This document shows positions 43,494-56,527 of a DNA stretch of 64,000 nt, in pieces. The notes below the pieces were generated by a model that saw only the letters and a list, made by a program, of their open reading frames with translations, searched no databases and was not told the origin of the DNA. Positions within the stretch are counted from its first letter, which is position 1; the number at the start of each line of letters is the position of its first letter. The translations under genes and the position numbers were made by a program. Where the stretch lies: contig JAPEHQ010000010.1 of NCBI GenBank assembly GCA_027405735.1, positions 1,364,001-1,428,000 on the forward strand, in the 5' to 3' direction. The stretch comes from Mucor racemosus. Its lineage: Eukaryota > Mucoromycota > Mucoromycetes > Mucorales > Mucoraceae.

Positions 43494-45536
43494 TAATATT
43501 ACACACGAATGTCCAAAAATCCGTCAATGAACGACGATTGCAGAAATTTCAGATTACGCTACTTTACATCATTGAGGAATTTTATATCATACTTTTTACT
43601 TAACTAAATAATATTTAAACCAGGTTTAATAAACAACAACTTGTGCTTATTTATCCCGTATTTTTTATTTTGTATATTTCTACCATGTGCTTCTAGTTAT
43701 ATGATATTGAAGATGACATATGAGATTTGGGCGGTGAATCAATTGACCTTCTTTTCTGTCATTTTGGTATCTTTAAAGGATTCTTTCAAAGCAAAAAATT
43801 GCTTCGACAAAATAAAATTAACACATGTAAATTTTGTGTATGTTTAAATTATAATGGTATTTTTTAAAAGCTTAAGATATTATTTCTTCTTGCAATATCT
43901 TACTTTAAAAAAATGCGTACACTTTTGTTCGGTGGTTCAATGATTATGGCTGCTCCTCCTCGTTATCATTTGACATTTTGACGATTTTTCTATAATACTT
44001 AAATTTTGAATAGCAGCCAAATTCTATTTGCAATTAGTATGTAAATAGCTTTGGTTTCAAGTCTCATTGAATGGGATGTACAGTCGAAAAGTGATTCATC
44101 ATTAAATAATAGCTTGCAAATTAATCTAACGTATTAAGACCAAAGCAGCTTGGCATTGAAAAGATATGAATGGTTATGTTTTACATTATGTTGTGCAGGT
44201 ACCCATACACATTAAAATTAAAGAACATTTTAAATATATTGAACCTTTTAGCCTTACAATTTTTTATGCCCTTTTTTAAATGCCTAATTCAAGTATATAT
44301 TTGAATTGTCTAATTAACATTTTAGAATTATTTGGCAATTGAGCAAGAATCACATATGATGATTTGGAATCATTTCGGGCGTGACATGAAAGATCATCTC
44401 CGTATAATTCATCATCATGATGAATTTCAGCTTAAATGTATTATTAGAAATTGTTTCAAAGCTTGTATGATACATAAACAGGATAAACTTGACAAATAAT
44501 GATCATCCCTACAAACTTTTGCTATTTTTAAACTTTTTTTGGTCCCAATTTCAATTGCCTAAATCGTTGAAAAAGATTATTTTAAACCACTTTTTTTACA
44601 TTGGTAATCGATTAAGCGCAGTTAAAATGAATGTATAAAGTTTATTATGATTCTATATTAAAAATAGTAAAAGATGTACTCTAATAAAGTAATTATATGC
44701 ATAACAATGATGAAAGAAAAAGGGGAAGTATTTTAGGTACATTCAGGTTGAATTTGAACAGCTTGGCAAAAAGAATCATCTGTTGGACTTGAAATTTAAG
44801 GGACCAGCTTTAACATACCATTGTGTAATTTGTGTAATTTGTGTAATTTGTGTAATTTGTGCGCATTGAAATAGTTTTTACCCGGGATTAAACGTTGTAT
44901 ATATTCATACATTTGTGGATATACTTTGAATTGATATTGGCTATTCAAATGATCATCCATAAACGAGCATATGATCAACTTTTAGCGCTTTTTCAAAAAA
45001 AAAAACAATAGTGTATATTTATAAATAAATCATTACTTGAAGTGCATCGTTATGTCGTAGACAAGGGTTTAAATCATGGATTTATTTGCCGTACGATGAT
45101 TATTTATAATCAAAATACATATATTGACTTTGAAAAAGGAAAGGGGGGGATTATTATTATAAATAAATATTCACGATATTTGACAGTTCGGAGACAAGTT
45201 ACCCGGGATTAGAAGAGATTAAGAAGGAGTGGCCTGTGCTTTCAAATTATGAAATATTGTATTTGTTTACATGTAATCTTATGCAATAAATGCTCTTTTA
45301 TGTGAAATTTTATATGATTATGATACATTTTTATCTATTTCATATTTACAGTTCTATGCCATATAAAGAACAATTATAAAATTTTGGATGATTTTTCTTT
45401 GTTTGGGTAATAAAATAATCCCGCAAGCAGCAATAAGGTTAAAACTCAATAGATCCGGATAACCATGGTGATAAAAATAGGAACCTTTTTGTGCAGATTT
45501 TGGGCCATGAAATCACTCCCAATCTCCTCCAAAATG
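43494..45536. other. intergenic, no gene seen
   Basis: About 2 kb of AT-rich DNA between the PAS kinase and chitin deacetylase genes; the only structure seen is a 10-bp tandem repeat at 44821. Open frames at 43641 and 44796 show no coding character. Confidence 0.5.
44821..44861. repeat. 10-bp tandem repeat, four units
   Basis: TGTGTAATTT repeated about four times head to tail. On the minus strand it reads as a His-Lys-Leu repeat in a short open frame that I do not regard as a gene. Confidence 0.85.
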
Positions 45537-45546
45537 TATATAAATA
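45537..45546 (+). promoter_or_regulatory. TATA box of the first chitin-deacetylase gene
   Basis: TATATAAATA, 75 nt upstream of the ATG at 45621; the leader includes a CTTCTTCTTT tract. Confidence 0.6.
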
Positions 45547-45620
45547 TGGGCTAATATATAATCATCTAAAGGTTTTTTTCTTCTTCTTTATTAATATAAC
45601 AAAAACTATTAAATTACAAA

Positions 45621-46553
45621 ATGCGTCTCTCTCTTATTGCTTCCTTGGTCTTGGCTTCAACTGCTGTCATGGCAATGCCTTTCAATAAAGTAAGTTGTTG
45701 TATAAATATGATGTAAGACAACGTTGCAAAATGCTAAAAATACATACATTATTTTTAGCGTGGAGAATCTACTAGTACATCTTTGGCCTCCACAACTTCT
45801 ACAACCAAAAAAGCTACATCTACTGCTGCTGCTTCTGCTCATTACGCTGCTGTTGCCCCTGTCGATGCCCCTACTGGTGATAATGTTCAAGATGGTGTCT
45901 ATATCTCTTGTAATAAGCCTGGTGTGTTTGCATTGACATTTGATGATGGACCTTATGAATTCTCTTGGGATTTAGCTAAATCTTTGAATGAGCAAGGTAT
46001 TCCTGCTACATTCTTTATCAATGGTAATAACTGGGTAAATGTTGAAACTGACAGTGTTACTACATCTGATGGCGAGAAGACTTATATGGAGGTTGTCAAG
46101 CATTACAAGGATATGGGTCACGAAATTGCAAGCCATACATATCAACACAAGGAACTTGCTGGCCTTAGTGATGCTGATATTGAATATCAAATGAACACAC
46201 AATCTGATATTATTTACAAGGCTGCTGGTGTCAGACCTGCAATTATGCGTCCTCCTGCTGGCTCATATGATGCTAATGCATTAAAGGTTTTAAGAAAGCT
46301 TGGTTATAGTGTTGTTACATGGGATATTGATACTCAAGATTGGTCAACTCATGATTTATCTAAAGAACAAGAAGCTTACAAAACAATGGATAAAGATACA
46401 TCATCTACTGTTGGTCATGTTACACTTGAACATGAAGTTTATGATCAAACTGTAAATGATCTTGTCCCTTGGGCTATCAAATACGTTGAATCAAAGAAGT
46501 ACAAGTTTGTTACAATGTCTGAATGTTTAGGTGTTGATGCTTACTACCAGTAA
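45621..46553 (+). CDS. secreted chitin deacetylase-like polysaccharide deacetylase 1
   Basis: Two exons, 45621-45689 and 45759-46553, give 287 aa. A signal peptide spans residues 1-18 (MRLSLIASLVLASTAVMA), then a Ser/Thr/Ala-rich linker. The NodB (carbohydrate esterase 4) domain has its motifs in order: TFDDGP (83-88, catalytic base and metal Asp), SHTYQH (148-153, metal His), RPPAGSYD (187-194), WDIDTQDW (211-218) and LEHEV (246-250). CE4 enzymes deacetylate chitin to chitosan, a main wall polymer of Mucoromycota. No GPI-type hydrophobic tail is present, so the protein is probably secreted or periplasmic. It is a tandem paralogue of the next gene, with 395 bp between them. Confidence 0.88.
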
Positions 46554-46883
46554 AAATTTTTCCTGTCATAATATCATATATATATCATCATCATGTTTTA
46601 TTTTTGTTTTTATAATAATTTAATTAATAAAAAAAAATCACTAGAAATATAACATATATACTGAGACCAATATTAACATTCTAAAACATATTATGGCAAA
46701 ATGCTTAAATAAAAATGGCATCAATCCTAGACTCTGTACACTGGATTTTTGTTTCAGATTTTTTTCTTGTAGTATGGTGGATCCACGCTGCATGGAATTC
46801 TATGATTTATTTCATTATAAATAACTTAATCGGAGACACTGTACAGATGTAAAAATAAAATCAAATCAAACCATCGAATTCCC

Positions 46884-46891
46884 TATAAATA
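46884..46891 (+). promoter_or_regulatory. TATA box of the second chitin-deacetylase gene
   Basis: TATAAATA, 65 nt upstream of the ATG at 46949; same arrangement as the first paralogue. Confidence 0.6.
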
Positions 46892-46948
46892 CAGGAGAAA
46901 ATAATATTAATTTTTGAATAAAACTCATATTATATTCTCTTCATCAAC

Positions 46949-47950
46949 ATGCGTACTACTACATTATTACTCACTTTAGCTTATGCTGCTGCTTCAGTTA
47001 TGGGTCGCCCTGCTATCTCCACATCTATTACAACCGCCGCACAATCCGCCGCACAATCCGCCGAGACTTCCTCCAAAAACACTGACCAAGTAGAGACATT
47101 CACTGAATGTAACAGACCTGGTGTATTTGCCTTGACATTTGACGATGGGCCCGATAAATATTCATGGGGGTTAGCCAAAACATTAAGGGATCAAGGCATC
47201 AAGGCTACCTTTTTCCTTAATGGGGATAATTCAGTGTAAGTTCTTGATCCAAATCATTTTGAGAATGTTTCACTCACACATTCTCCTTTTTTTTTTTTTT
47301 TTTTTTTCAACAGTAATGTTCTCAATGATTCTACCGTAACTGATGAAGGTGAAAAGACATATTTAGATGTCATTAAAAATTATTATGATTTAGGTCATGA
47401 AGTTGCTAGCCACACTTTAGACCATTTAAATCTTGTTGGTCTTACAGAAGATCAAGTTAAGGAACAAATGAATAAGCAATCTGATATCATTTACAAGGCC
47501 ATTGGTAAAAGAGTTCGTCTTATGAGACCTCCTGAGGGTGTTATTGACGATGTTTCTAGCAAAGTCTTGAAAGAGCTTGGTTATTATAATATCATGTGGG
47601 ATGTTGATACTAAAGATTGGGAACATAAGGGTCTAAAGGCTGAACAAACTCGTATTCGTGAAGTCATGGATAAGGATGTTGCTAACAAGACCATGGGTCA
47701 TATTGCTCTTGAACATGATATTCATCAAGATACTGTTCAAATATTGGTCCCTTGGTTTGTTGAATATGTCAAGCAAAAGGGTTATGAGTTTGTTACTGTC
47801 TCTGATTGTGTTGGTGTAGAGCCTTACTTTGCTGATAACACCACTACTACCGCCACTACTTCTGCAGCTACTGTTGATTATAATGAATTGGCTGGTGGTT
47901 CAGTCGCTCATTCTGATCTCCCTGACATTACAACTACTGCCTCTAAATAA
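46949..47950 (+). CDS. secreted chitin deacetylase-like polysaccharide deacetylase 2
   Basis: Two exons, 46949-47235 and 47314-47950, give 307 aa. A signal peptide spans residues 1-19, then a Ser/Ala/Thr linker with a small in-frame repeat (AAQSAAQSAE). NodB motifs: TFDDGP (63-68), SHTLDH (128-133), RPPEG (167-171), WDVDTKDW (191-198) and LEHDI. Compared with the neighbour, the third motif is RPPEGVIDD rather than RPPAGSYD, which may change substrate or activity. The C-terminal 35 residues are a Thr/Ala-rich extension absent from paralogue 1. The intron lies inside the NodB domain, unlike the first gene, where it precedes the linker, so the pair is not a recent duplication. Confidence 0.87.
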
Positions 47951-48904
47951 TTTACTGCTCTTTATATCATCTAATTTATATCGTTTATCTATTTTTTGTT
48001 GTATTTTCTCCATTTTCATTAAAAAAAAATCATTAAAATGCTATTATTAGTAGCGCAATCACTGCATCAAATCATATAATAGAACTATATATTTAAATAA
48101 ATTATTAGTGAAAGCATCAATAAACGTTGTAATAAAAACACGTGATTCGGCTTACTCCAACAGATTTTATTTGTATACATACAAAATTCGTACATGGCAC
48201 TTGCTATCATCACTAGTTTTTGTTGTTCACCATAATTTTCGTATTCATTAATTGCCATAAAATATGCAAAAGCCCCTTTAGATATATGCCGTATGATATC
48301 ATACATTTGTCTACTGATTTTATTTTGTAACCAAGTAATTCCATGATGTATAGATGCTTATATATATCAAATTACTATACATGGTATATATGATGTGTGT
48401 GTGTGCAATATCTGCCTATATAATCATATGTTGTATATAATCTGTAGATTCAAAATTGGAGTGTGCCCTCTTCTCTGTAACTAACCTTATACTAAACACT
48501 TTTTAGAATATATTGATGTATCATTCTTAACCCAATGTCAATTCTAAAGTAAACAATAGTTCAAGAACTGAAAATCAGGTCAATTGAATATGAACCGAAC
48601 CATGCTTTCAGCAGCATGGTATTTCAGCATGACGTTGTATCACAATATATTGCTATTAAATAACATCTACAATATCCTACCATACCATCATTTCACTCAA
48701 ATCACATAATGTATAAACCTTCTTAATTTCATTCCAATAAATAATATCTTTTTAATTGATTATTAAATTTCTGTTTTTATTTTATAACTTATATATATTC
48801 TGATAAATTATATACCTTAGATACTGCTAAATAAACATGAATTAGTTGAATTATGCTATCTATTCCAAAATTTATTTTATTTTTCACGAAAGACTTAAAA
48901 GCAC
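47951..48904. other. intergenic, no gene seen
   Basis: AT-rich 3' flank with a short TG dinucleotide run near 48395; no supported coding sequence. Confidence 0.5.
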
Positions 48905-50045
48905 GTAAAATTCACTGCTTTTTCCTTAAAAACTAGGTCCCACTTTTCGTCCCTGCTCAACTTTATTTCTCATTAAATAACACATAAAAAAATATATCAA
49001 TGTACCTGAGATGTTCAGCTTTAATCCAAAAAGAAGTATTCAAAAATATCCTATTTTTTACAGTTGGTATAATTTTTTCAGTGCTAATGTTTCAGATTTT
49101 TACAGGTATTTCACTGCTAAAATCAAAAACTTCGAGCCTTCATAACTTTACGAAACATTAAGCTATACTGCTACTTTTTAATAATAAAACTTACTTGTTT
49201 TAAAATACTCTATAATATATTTTAGTTTCGAAACATTCTAAGTACTTTTATTTTTTTTTCATTTTTTTGACATTCTTGTAGTAGATTTCAAAATATTCAT
49301 TAAATTGAGCAGCATTTTTTTTACATCACATCATTAAGCTTGTTGAGCTCGCTTGGACCCAATTTAGTTTTTTTTAAAATATTAATTTTTCGTGGAAATA
49401 TCCTCAAAAATGTGTACAAAGAGATACCCTCTCTTTTCTAGCTTTATTTCCCCCCTGTGTTCTCTCATCCCAAATTCTGAATTTGAAAAAAAAATAGACA
49501 AAAATCTCGTTTTCTCCACAGAAAATGAGGGTAGGAGGTTTGATAATAGCTAGATCGATGGATAATTTTGCTGTGCATCATTCTATATACTTATATTTGA
49601 AGCATATTGATAAAAAGTGATGTGTATCTTCAAAAAACGTCCAAAATTTCAATCGCATTTCACACAAAATTTAATACAAAATATTTGTTTAAATTCTACT
49701 TGGATGGATACAGAATTTAAAACTGTACATAATTTATTTAATACGCTAGGTCGACTTAATTTGCAGTTCATGAGCCATTAAACGATTTTGTTTTTTGAAT
49801 CATTTTTCGTCCATTTTTTTATTATATCGATTTTGGGACCCCGTTATGATAAGCTTCAAGCTGTGATAAGAACTATTATTTTGATTATTTCGACGAAAAA
49901 CCAATATTCTTTGCTGAAACAAAAAACATAGAGTAGCTTTGAGTTGGGTCTATCTTGTCGGGTACAAAAAATCAACACCTCATATCTCAATTCAGTTGCT
50001 TAATTTTTTACAATCAACTGTAGAACAATTTTGGTCAATATTAGG
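48905..50045. repeat. dispersed repeat R2, copy B
   Basis: Inverted counterpart of 31020-32165 and same-strand counterpart of 27060-27400. It includes the undisturbed form (GTGTACAAAGAGATACCCTC) of the site where a MITE sits in copy C. No conserved coding frame; family unidentified. Confidence 0.8.
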
Positions 50046-50949
50046 CCAGCGTTCTTATATTCTGGTATAAACTTGATCTATCAGGATTAGGAATTACCGA
50101 ATTATCAATTTAGAACATCTGTCAAACCATGATGTTCAACGTGCAACTCAAGCAAGGTCTTATTTCATGTGTCTATCATCATGCTACTATTGAATTATAG
50201 AAGAAGCATGATTCCAATATATCCAACAAACAACATTTAAATGCTCATTCTAACTATATTATTATTCCCATTTAAATACACTCATCCAATTAGTATATAA
50301 ACCCTCTCTATAAGCTCATAATAAAACGGTAGTACGTACTTTTTTATTTGATTAATTTCATACGATTTACCTTTCAATAAATCAAAAATCTTATCTCGGC
50401 GAATTTCGAACCTAATAAATTTTAGCTTTACATGAGAGTAGATACACACTTTTGGCACGACCATCTCAAAGGGCAACGTTCATAACTTCATAACCTACTG
50501 TGTGTCGAGAAAACCTTCGCCAAAATGCACTTATATGTTATATCTTACTACTGCGCATTTTCATTGTAAACAATTTAAATACGATCTCTTTGAATGTATT
50601 TGCTACAAAAATAGTAATTAAACAAAAAAAGCGTTGCGACTACAATTATAACTCTTTGATATTTATTTAAGATATAAAGTAAAGCAAAGGTTTATGGATT
50701 ACCATAGCCTTTGTGATATATATACTATTTTCTAATTCTATTAATAATACAGTAATAAGATCTTGAAGCAAGATCTTCATGGTTTAGTTCCTAGTTTGGA
50801 AGTACCAGTGGTACAATTTGACATTTTAAAGTTTTGTGTGATTTAAAGTTATTAGATCTTAGATGTGGACTAAGATCAATTTGATTACTAAACAAACTTG
50901 GTATATGTAGTTTACTACAGTATTAATATAAATGAGCCGCCACTCTATG
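50046..50949. other. repeat-derived spacer
   Basis: 50475-50595 resembles 26458-26570. A 64-codon minus-strand frame at 50282-50476 (FEIRRDKIFDLLKGKSYE) has no recognised domain, and I do not call it. Confidence 0.4.
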
Positions 50950-51137
50950 TGATGAATTAAATTATCATTATAATAATTCACAGCAGTAGTAATCAGAGAA
51001 ATTAGGTAAACATTCCTAGGTCTATACATAGCCAATAATACCCCTTGTCAGATATAAGTCTTGATAGTAACAACTAATCGGCGTATTCATAGAGTTCATG
51101 GGTCCTTGGTCATAATGGTGTAATTAGATCCACAACA
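50950..51137. mobile_element. solo-LTR-like unit
   Basis: Starts TGATGAATTAAATTATCATT (same start as 29051) and ends CCACAACA; its right part is shared with 26105-26237. The flanks are CTATG on the left and GTATG on the right, compatible with a decayed 5-bp target duplication. No internal retrotransposon sequence is attached. Confidence 0.45.
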
Positions 51138-51139
51138 GT

Positions 51140-52645
51140 ATGCTAATATTAAAAACATTAGCTCCTTATGTTAGAATGCGTATTCAGATAAAAGAAAAGA
51201 ATACTAACTTGATAGTCTGATATGCCTTATCAAACGGTGAATATATTCTTGAAATATGAAAGCAAAAAGAAAGAAACAACACATGTAGAAAAGGATTTTC
51301 AAGGCTTTATATTGTTTAGCGTAATTAAAACCTTGCCAAATTGCACATTTCAGCTAATGTAAAAGCAGCATTGCAGCGCCTGAACTATAAACTAAGCAAA
51401 ATAGGCAATATCTGTTATCATAGAAACATGCATTTTTCTACCAGAAAAACCGTCTGTTTGTCCATATCATACATTAATTAAAAAATTGCAAAAGCGAGCC
51501 CGCAGAGTGACGCCGTAATTGAGCATAGCAATATTGAACGGCTAAGTCTCTTATACTATGGTATATGTCTAAGTTTTAAATAAAAAAGCAGTTTTTTTTT
51601 AACTTTTATTATATTTAACCATGTACGGTCTGAAAATTCAGTTTTTATAGCGGACATTTTCGGGACTCATTTTATCCTTACCAACACTCATGATTTAGAT
51701 CAAAAAACAGAAAAATCAAATTTTGATACCAAAATCAACGTTTAAATGTACTACAATGTGAGAGAAAATTGTAGCCATAACTAATACACATTTTGTAAAA
51801 GCTTAATATTAAACGTTAAATAATCAAACTTTGTACTTTTGCCCCAAAAACGGATTTTTGGTTAAAGGATTTTCATGTAATATTTTGCAATAAAAATGTT
51901 TGTTATTTTTTATTGAGCAAATAGAGCGCTTAAATCTGTATATGTGTATATTTTTGTTTTTGTAATTGGTAGTATAATTAACTCTAGATTTGCAAAATCA
52001 GAAAAAAAAAATTAAAAAATGTCAAAATTGATGATCTGGACAAGAATAATTTTTGAAATTAATATTCCGCTTATAAGCTTTGTAAGTCTTAAAAATAAGA
52101 GATTTTATAATACTTGAAAACTTTTTCAAGAATTTACGATGCTGTACCCATTTGATTCAGGCTTATTACTGTAAATCTTTATACATGTTAATATTATATG
52201 GTAGTTTATTTGATGATAATATAGTCTTACTTTATAATTATTGCGCTAGAGGTAATTTACATTGAATTTTAGTCTTAGCTCTCTAATATCATAAATATAA
52301 ACATGACCATCACTGGAACCTATTGCCGCGTTTTTACCCTCTTTGTCCCAAGCCAATGTATTCAATGCTTTACCAGAACAAACTTACCTTTGACCTATAA
52401 AAATAGATTTATTAGTAAAATCAATTATTAATAACAAGCTAATAAGTAATAATTATGGTGTACCTTTGATAGTTGGTAGTGATATACAAAACAACATCTT
52501 GTTTTCCTCTTCTTGGCTGTTGGCCACTAAACAGAAACAAATATTTCTTAGAAACTAAATAGATTAAAATGAGCTTATTCATTCATTCATTCAAATCAAG
52601 TCAATACTTTACATACCCTTATAATGATCAGTTTTTCTCCAGGTA
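51140..52645. repeat. dispersed repeat R1, copy 3
   Basis: Closely collinear with 23795-25272 and, from about 51405, with 1305-2410. The dynein-like WD-repeat fragment is present on the minus strand near 52295-52385, again with a TAA just before the conserved Cys-Ser-Gly-Lys. It lies directly after the LTR-like unit at 50950. Confidence 0.8.
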
Positions 52646-53320
52646 CATTTTAAAGGCGCCAAAACCTTGAAACACTATTGACATTTATGCAAAATTTTTG
52701 CCATACACTATGCCTTTAATTTGGCGTATATATTACGGTTTCTAAAATATTTAAAGTTCGTACACATATTAATAGTATAAAAACAGAAAAGTATGCATTT
52801 TAACTTTATATGATTTGGTGAAGGCAATTTCTAATCAGTAACGTTAAATAATGGTAATGTTTGAAATTTGAAGTTAATAGCAATAAGTTTGTGAATTGTC
52901 TGCTAATATGAATATACAATATTTTAGACACTTTACATTAAAAACTATTGTACAAATTACAAAATTAAACTTATTTGCTCAATAGTAGCTACGAAATGGT
53001 CAGATTCGATTTTAATTAATAAACGTCTAATATGTCTACTTTCAACTGAAAAGCACCTATTCGAAAACGCATTCACGAAAAGGATTAGAGCAATTTAGCA
53101 ACTTTCTATCAACAGCAAAGAACTTGATACAAGGCTTTGCTTCAATATCCTTGTAATGGATACTCATTTAGATACCTTCGATAATATTCCCTGATTTGCG
53201 AATGCATCGGCATTTTGTATTCCATATACCCTGAGTTTTAATCAGATCAAAAATTTGCAATCAAAATGAAAAACAACGTACAATCATTTAGATTATCTTT
53301 ACTCGTCCTTTTCCCTAACT
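52646..53320. other. intergenic, MED16 upstream region
   Basis: No gene or repeat identified. Confidence 0.5.
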
Positions 53321-56219
53321 ATGGTCGAACTTACTCGTACACCCAAAAGCATGAAAAGAAAAAGAGCATTTCAACAAAAAGCAGATTTCTTAGATAGATC
53401 TTCTCGATATCCCGCCAACTTTCATTTTTCTGCTTTGACTTACAAACAAGCTTCAGAATCTTTATGTATTTCTCCACAAAGTGTCTTGATATCAGTACCT
53501 ACTCCTCCTAATAAAACACAATTTAATACTATTGCTGGTGATTTATTCAGTTTGGATGAACCTATTCGCAAAATACCTATCAAATTGATGGAACAATATC
53601 ATAAACAGCATACTATCACTCATATGCAGTGGGCACAAAAGGGAAATACTGTCGCGTCCGTTGATGAAACAGGTCTATTAGCTTTATGGCATATCGAAGT
53701 AAGCTTGTTTAATGATGGAACTATTAATATTTGATGCTTATTTAACTATTGGTTTGTAGAATTCAGCTCATGAATGGGAATTGGTCTATAGCGTAGACTT
53801 GGAGCAACCATTAGCTGCGTTTTTATGGTTAAATACAGATCGCTTGGTAAATTAATAGCAATCATACATTAAACTCAAAAAGCTAATAGATTCTTGAAAT
53901 TCATAGTATGCGCCACAATCAGACGATTCTTTAAAGAGAGAACCCGTTATTGGGCCTCGTAACCCATATGGTCAGCTCGCATTTATTACAGCTACAGTTC
54001 ATGGTGAAATTAAAGTACATTTCCAACGCAATGGATCTATTTTCTCTAGTTTTTCGACACCTCTGCCTAATATTGGAAGAAGAGAAATTAGTCGAGCAGA
54101 TGCAGGTTGTTTTGGCATGTCGTTAGCTGGTTTAGATGATTGGGAACGTATCTCTCATGCAGCAATTACAATGAATGATGGCCAAATTTATTTGGCCACT
54201 CATAATGCATCACTTCAACCAAAATCCGTCTCAATTCACTCCATTCGCATTAAGTTTCTCAAAAAACACAACGAAATAGGAGCCGTTGAATGCAAATCAA
54301 TTACTATTCTCAAATTACAAAAGCAACCTCTTCAAAATATTACACAATTAGCCTTCAAACATAGTTCACCTATTGAGCTTGTGATAGGCATGGGACGAGA
54401 GGATGCAGCTTATGTATCTTCATGGCAATTAAAGCAGATAAAAAAGTCGACTAATAGTGATTTTGGAACGATTACACAGGATTACAGTAGCTTGGTCTTT
54501 CAATCAGGTATTGAAATTACTGGGCGCTTCATTTCGTCTCTCAAGACATCTCACGAGGGAAATGCAATCATAGTGGGGCTTTCGGATGGCAGTATTCATG
54601 CTGAATTGTCAACAAATAGTGGGATTTTGAAAAATACTTCTGATGGTGAATCCATTGATCCAACATTTTGTCAGATTACTGAGCCGCATACAGTAGGCAA
54701 TGGTATCATTGACCCAATTGCAGACATTGTTGTGTCGCCAAATGGAACACACATCATATATGGCTTTTCGACAGGAAAAATTGGTGTATCAAAAATGACA
54801 AACGATTCATTTTCTGATGAATATAGTATGTATAGGTGCTGATTCATCTGTTGATTTAATGGCTAATATTATATAATTTTTTTAGTTAAGGCAATTACTC
54901 TAAAACTGCAGCTATGTTTGTTAAACAATATAGACTACCTCGATCTGGTATCAGAATTAGTTCGCATGAATAAAATAGAAGAGCAGAAAGGTACTTTTAA
55001 TCATAATATTATACATATGTTTACAGTTTTAACATTAAAATCTATAGAAAAAGTTAACAATATTGTCAACAATGTGTTAAACTCTTACGAAATGCATTAT
55101 AACGGATCAAAGGAACTAACAAATCAACCGCTAGAAGATTGGGATCTTGCAAGTTTAGAGAAAGCCTACGGGTTTGCTATGGCTATTTACAGTCGACTAC
55201 CTGATAACAAAATTCAAAATATCAATATTTCAAGAGCTTTACAATTACCTCTCATTTTAGAATGTTTTATTGGAAGTTGCACTACTGAATATTCAGATAT
55301 CATGACAATTTTGAACAAACAAAATATAGATACAAATGACAAGATTGAATTTGATCCTGATAGTTTATGGTCGTTGATTTCATTATCTACTTGGATTTAT
55401 GATTATTTAAAATGGATTTTACGTGAATGGTACATGTTGTTTCATTGTAAGAAACCAAATGATTCTCGTAAGTTGTTTACATTCTTTATAAATAGTTGTT
55501 TTCTGACAATGTTCAATAGAAAACATAGATATAAACGATAAATCAGTGCATGCTGTCTTACTGATTCATCAAGATTCAAGAACTACTCTCTGCAAAATCT
55601 TAAAACTAATCCATTATTTTATTCAATACACAACAACTACAAATTATCAATTAGAACATTTACGTGAATCACAATCTCTGTTACAAAGATATACATCTAC
55701 ACTACTAAATAGCGAAATAATCACACTCAAAGACAATATAGACTTCTTAAATGCACTTGATTCATTAAAGTCAAATAATACTGGTAAGTTTTAGAGTGTG
55801 CGATATACATACAGTATTCTCATGATTTTCTTTATTTAGATGCACAAGAGAACCGCTGGTCACTATTACTATCATCTAATTTGAAAAACTATACAGTTGC
55901 TGACATACAAAAGATATCTAATGAATTCCGTGATAAATGTGCTAAACCATCGATTTATATTGAAAATGAATCTCTGTATAAATTTGATGTAATCCGAAAA
56001 AGACGCCTTCCTTCCAATGTGAAGACAATTCAATGCATGAGGTATATATATATATATAAGGATATACTCACAAATTATTTACTCAATACTATAAATTACA
56101 GATGCCATCAAACAACATTGCTAGTGAATCGTTTAAAAGATATGAATGACCCCTGCTTCTCAGCGCAATGGTATCAAAGTATAGGAAACCACTGTGTCTG
56201 TGGAAGCACATTTTATTGA
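53321..56219 (+). CDS. MED16: Mediator complex subunit 16
   Basis: Seven exons: 53321-53698, 53760-53846, 53907-54825, 54886-55467, 55520-55783, 55840-56041 and 56102-56219, giving 849 aa. The N-terminal half is a WD/beta-propeller region (ITHMQWAQKGNTVASVDETG, LLALWHI, AAITMNDGQIYLATHN). The C-terminal half is helical (DLASLEKAYGFAMAIYSRLP, LWSLISLSTWIYDYLKW). The very end has a Cys/His cluster (MRCHQTTLL ... HCVCGSTFY) as in MED16 proteins. MED16 (yeast Sin4) is a tail-module subunit that relays activator signals to RNA polymerase II. Exon 5 has two in-frame acceptors 9 nt apart (55520 or 55529), so the protein may be 849 or 846 aa. Confidence 0.8.
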
Positions 56220-56527
56220 GATGAATGCATTAATAAATTTTGATAACATTTAGCTTAAAACTTGATTTTTGCATTCAATTTCGATAGTATCGAGGGCCAT
56301 GTTTCGATTGTTTGTTTATATTATGTAAATTTCTTCAAATGACATGCATTGCTCGAATAGCTAACTAATTCAACTTTGCCGGACCTTTTGAAAAATGGAG
56401 GTCCAAAACTGGCGTTTTTAGAGCAATGTATTTAGTGTCAAATTTTTTTTCATATAACGCGCGCGAACATTGGATTCTGTTTTTCTTTTTTTTTGCTTTG
56501 CCTTTTTTTCATTCTAAATAATAAAAA
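56220..56527 (+). promoter_or_regulatory. SPT16 upstream region
   Basis: 308 bp between the MED16 stop and SPT16 start, holding ACGCGCGCGAAC (about 56457) and a T-rich leader; no gene. Confidence 0.4.

Noticed and set aside
44796..44978. Minus-strand frame with His-Lys-Leu repeats
   Set aside because: The repeat is a 10-bp tandem array read in frame; no promoter, domain or partner.
50282..50476. 64-codon minus-strand frame considered as a gene
   Set aside because: It starts within a repeat-derived region and has no recognisable domain or conserved partner.
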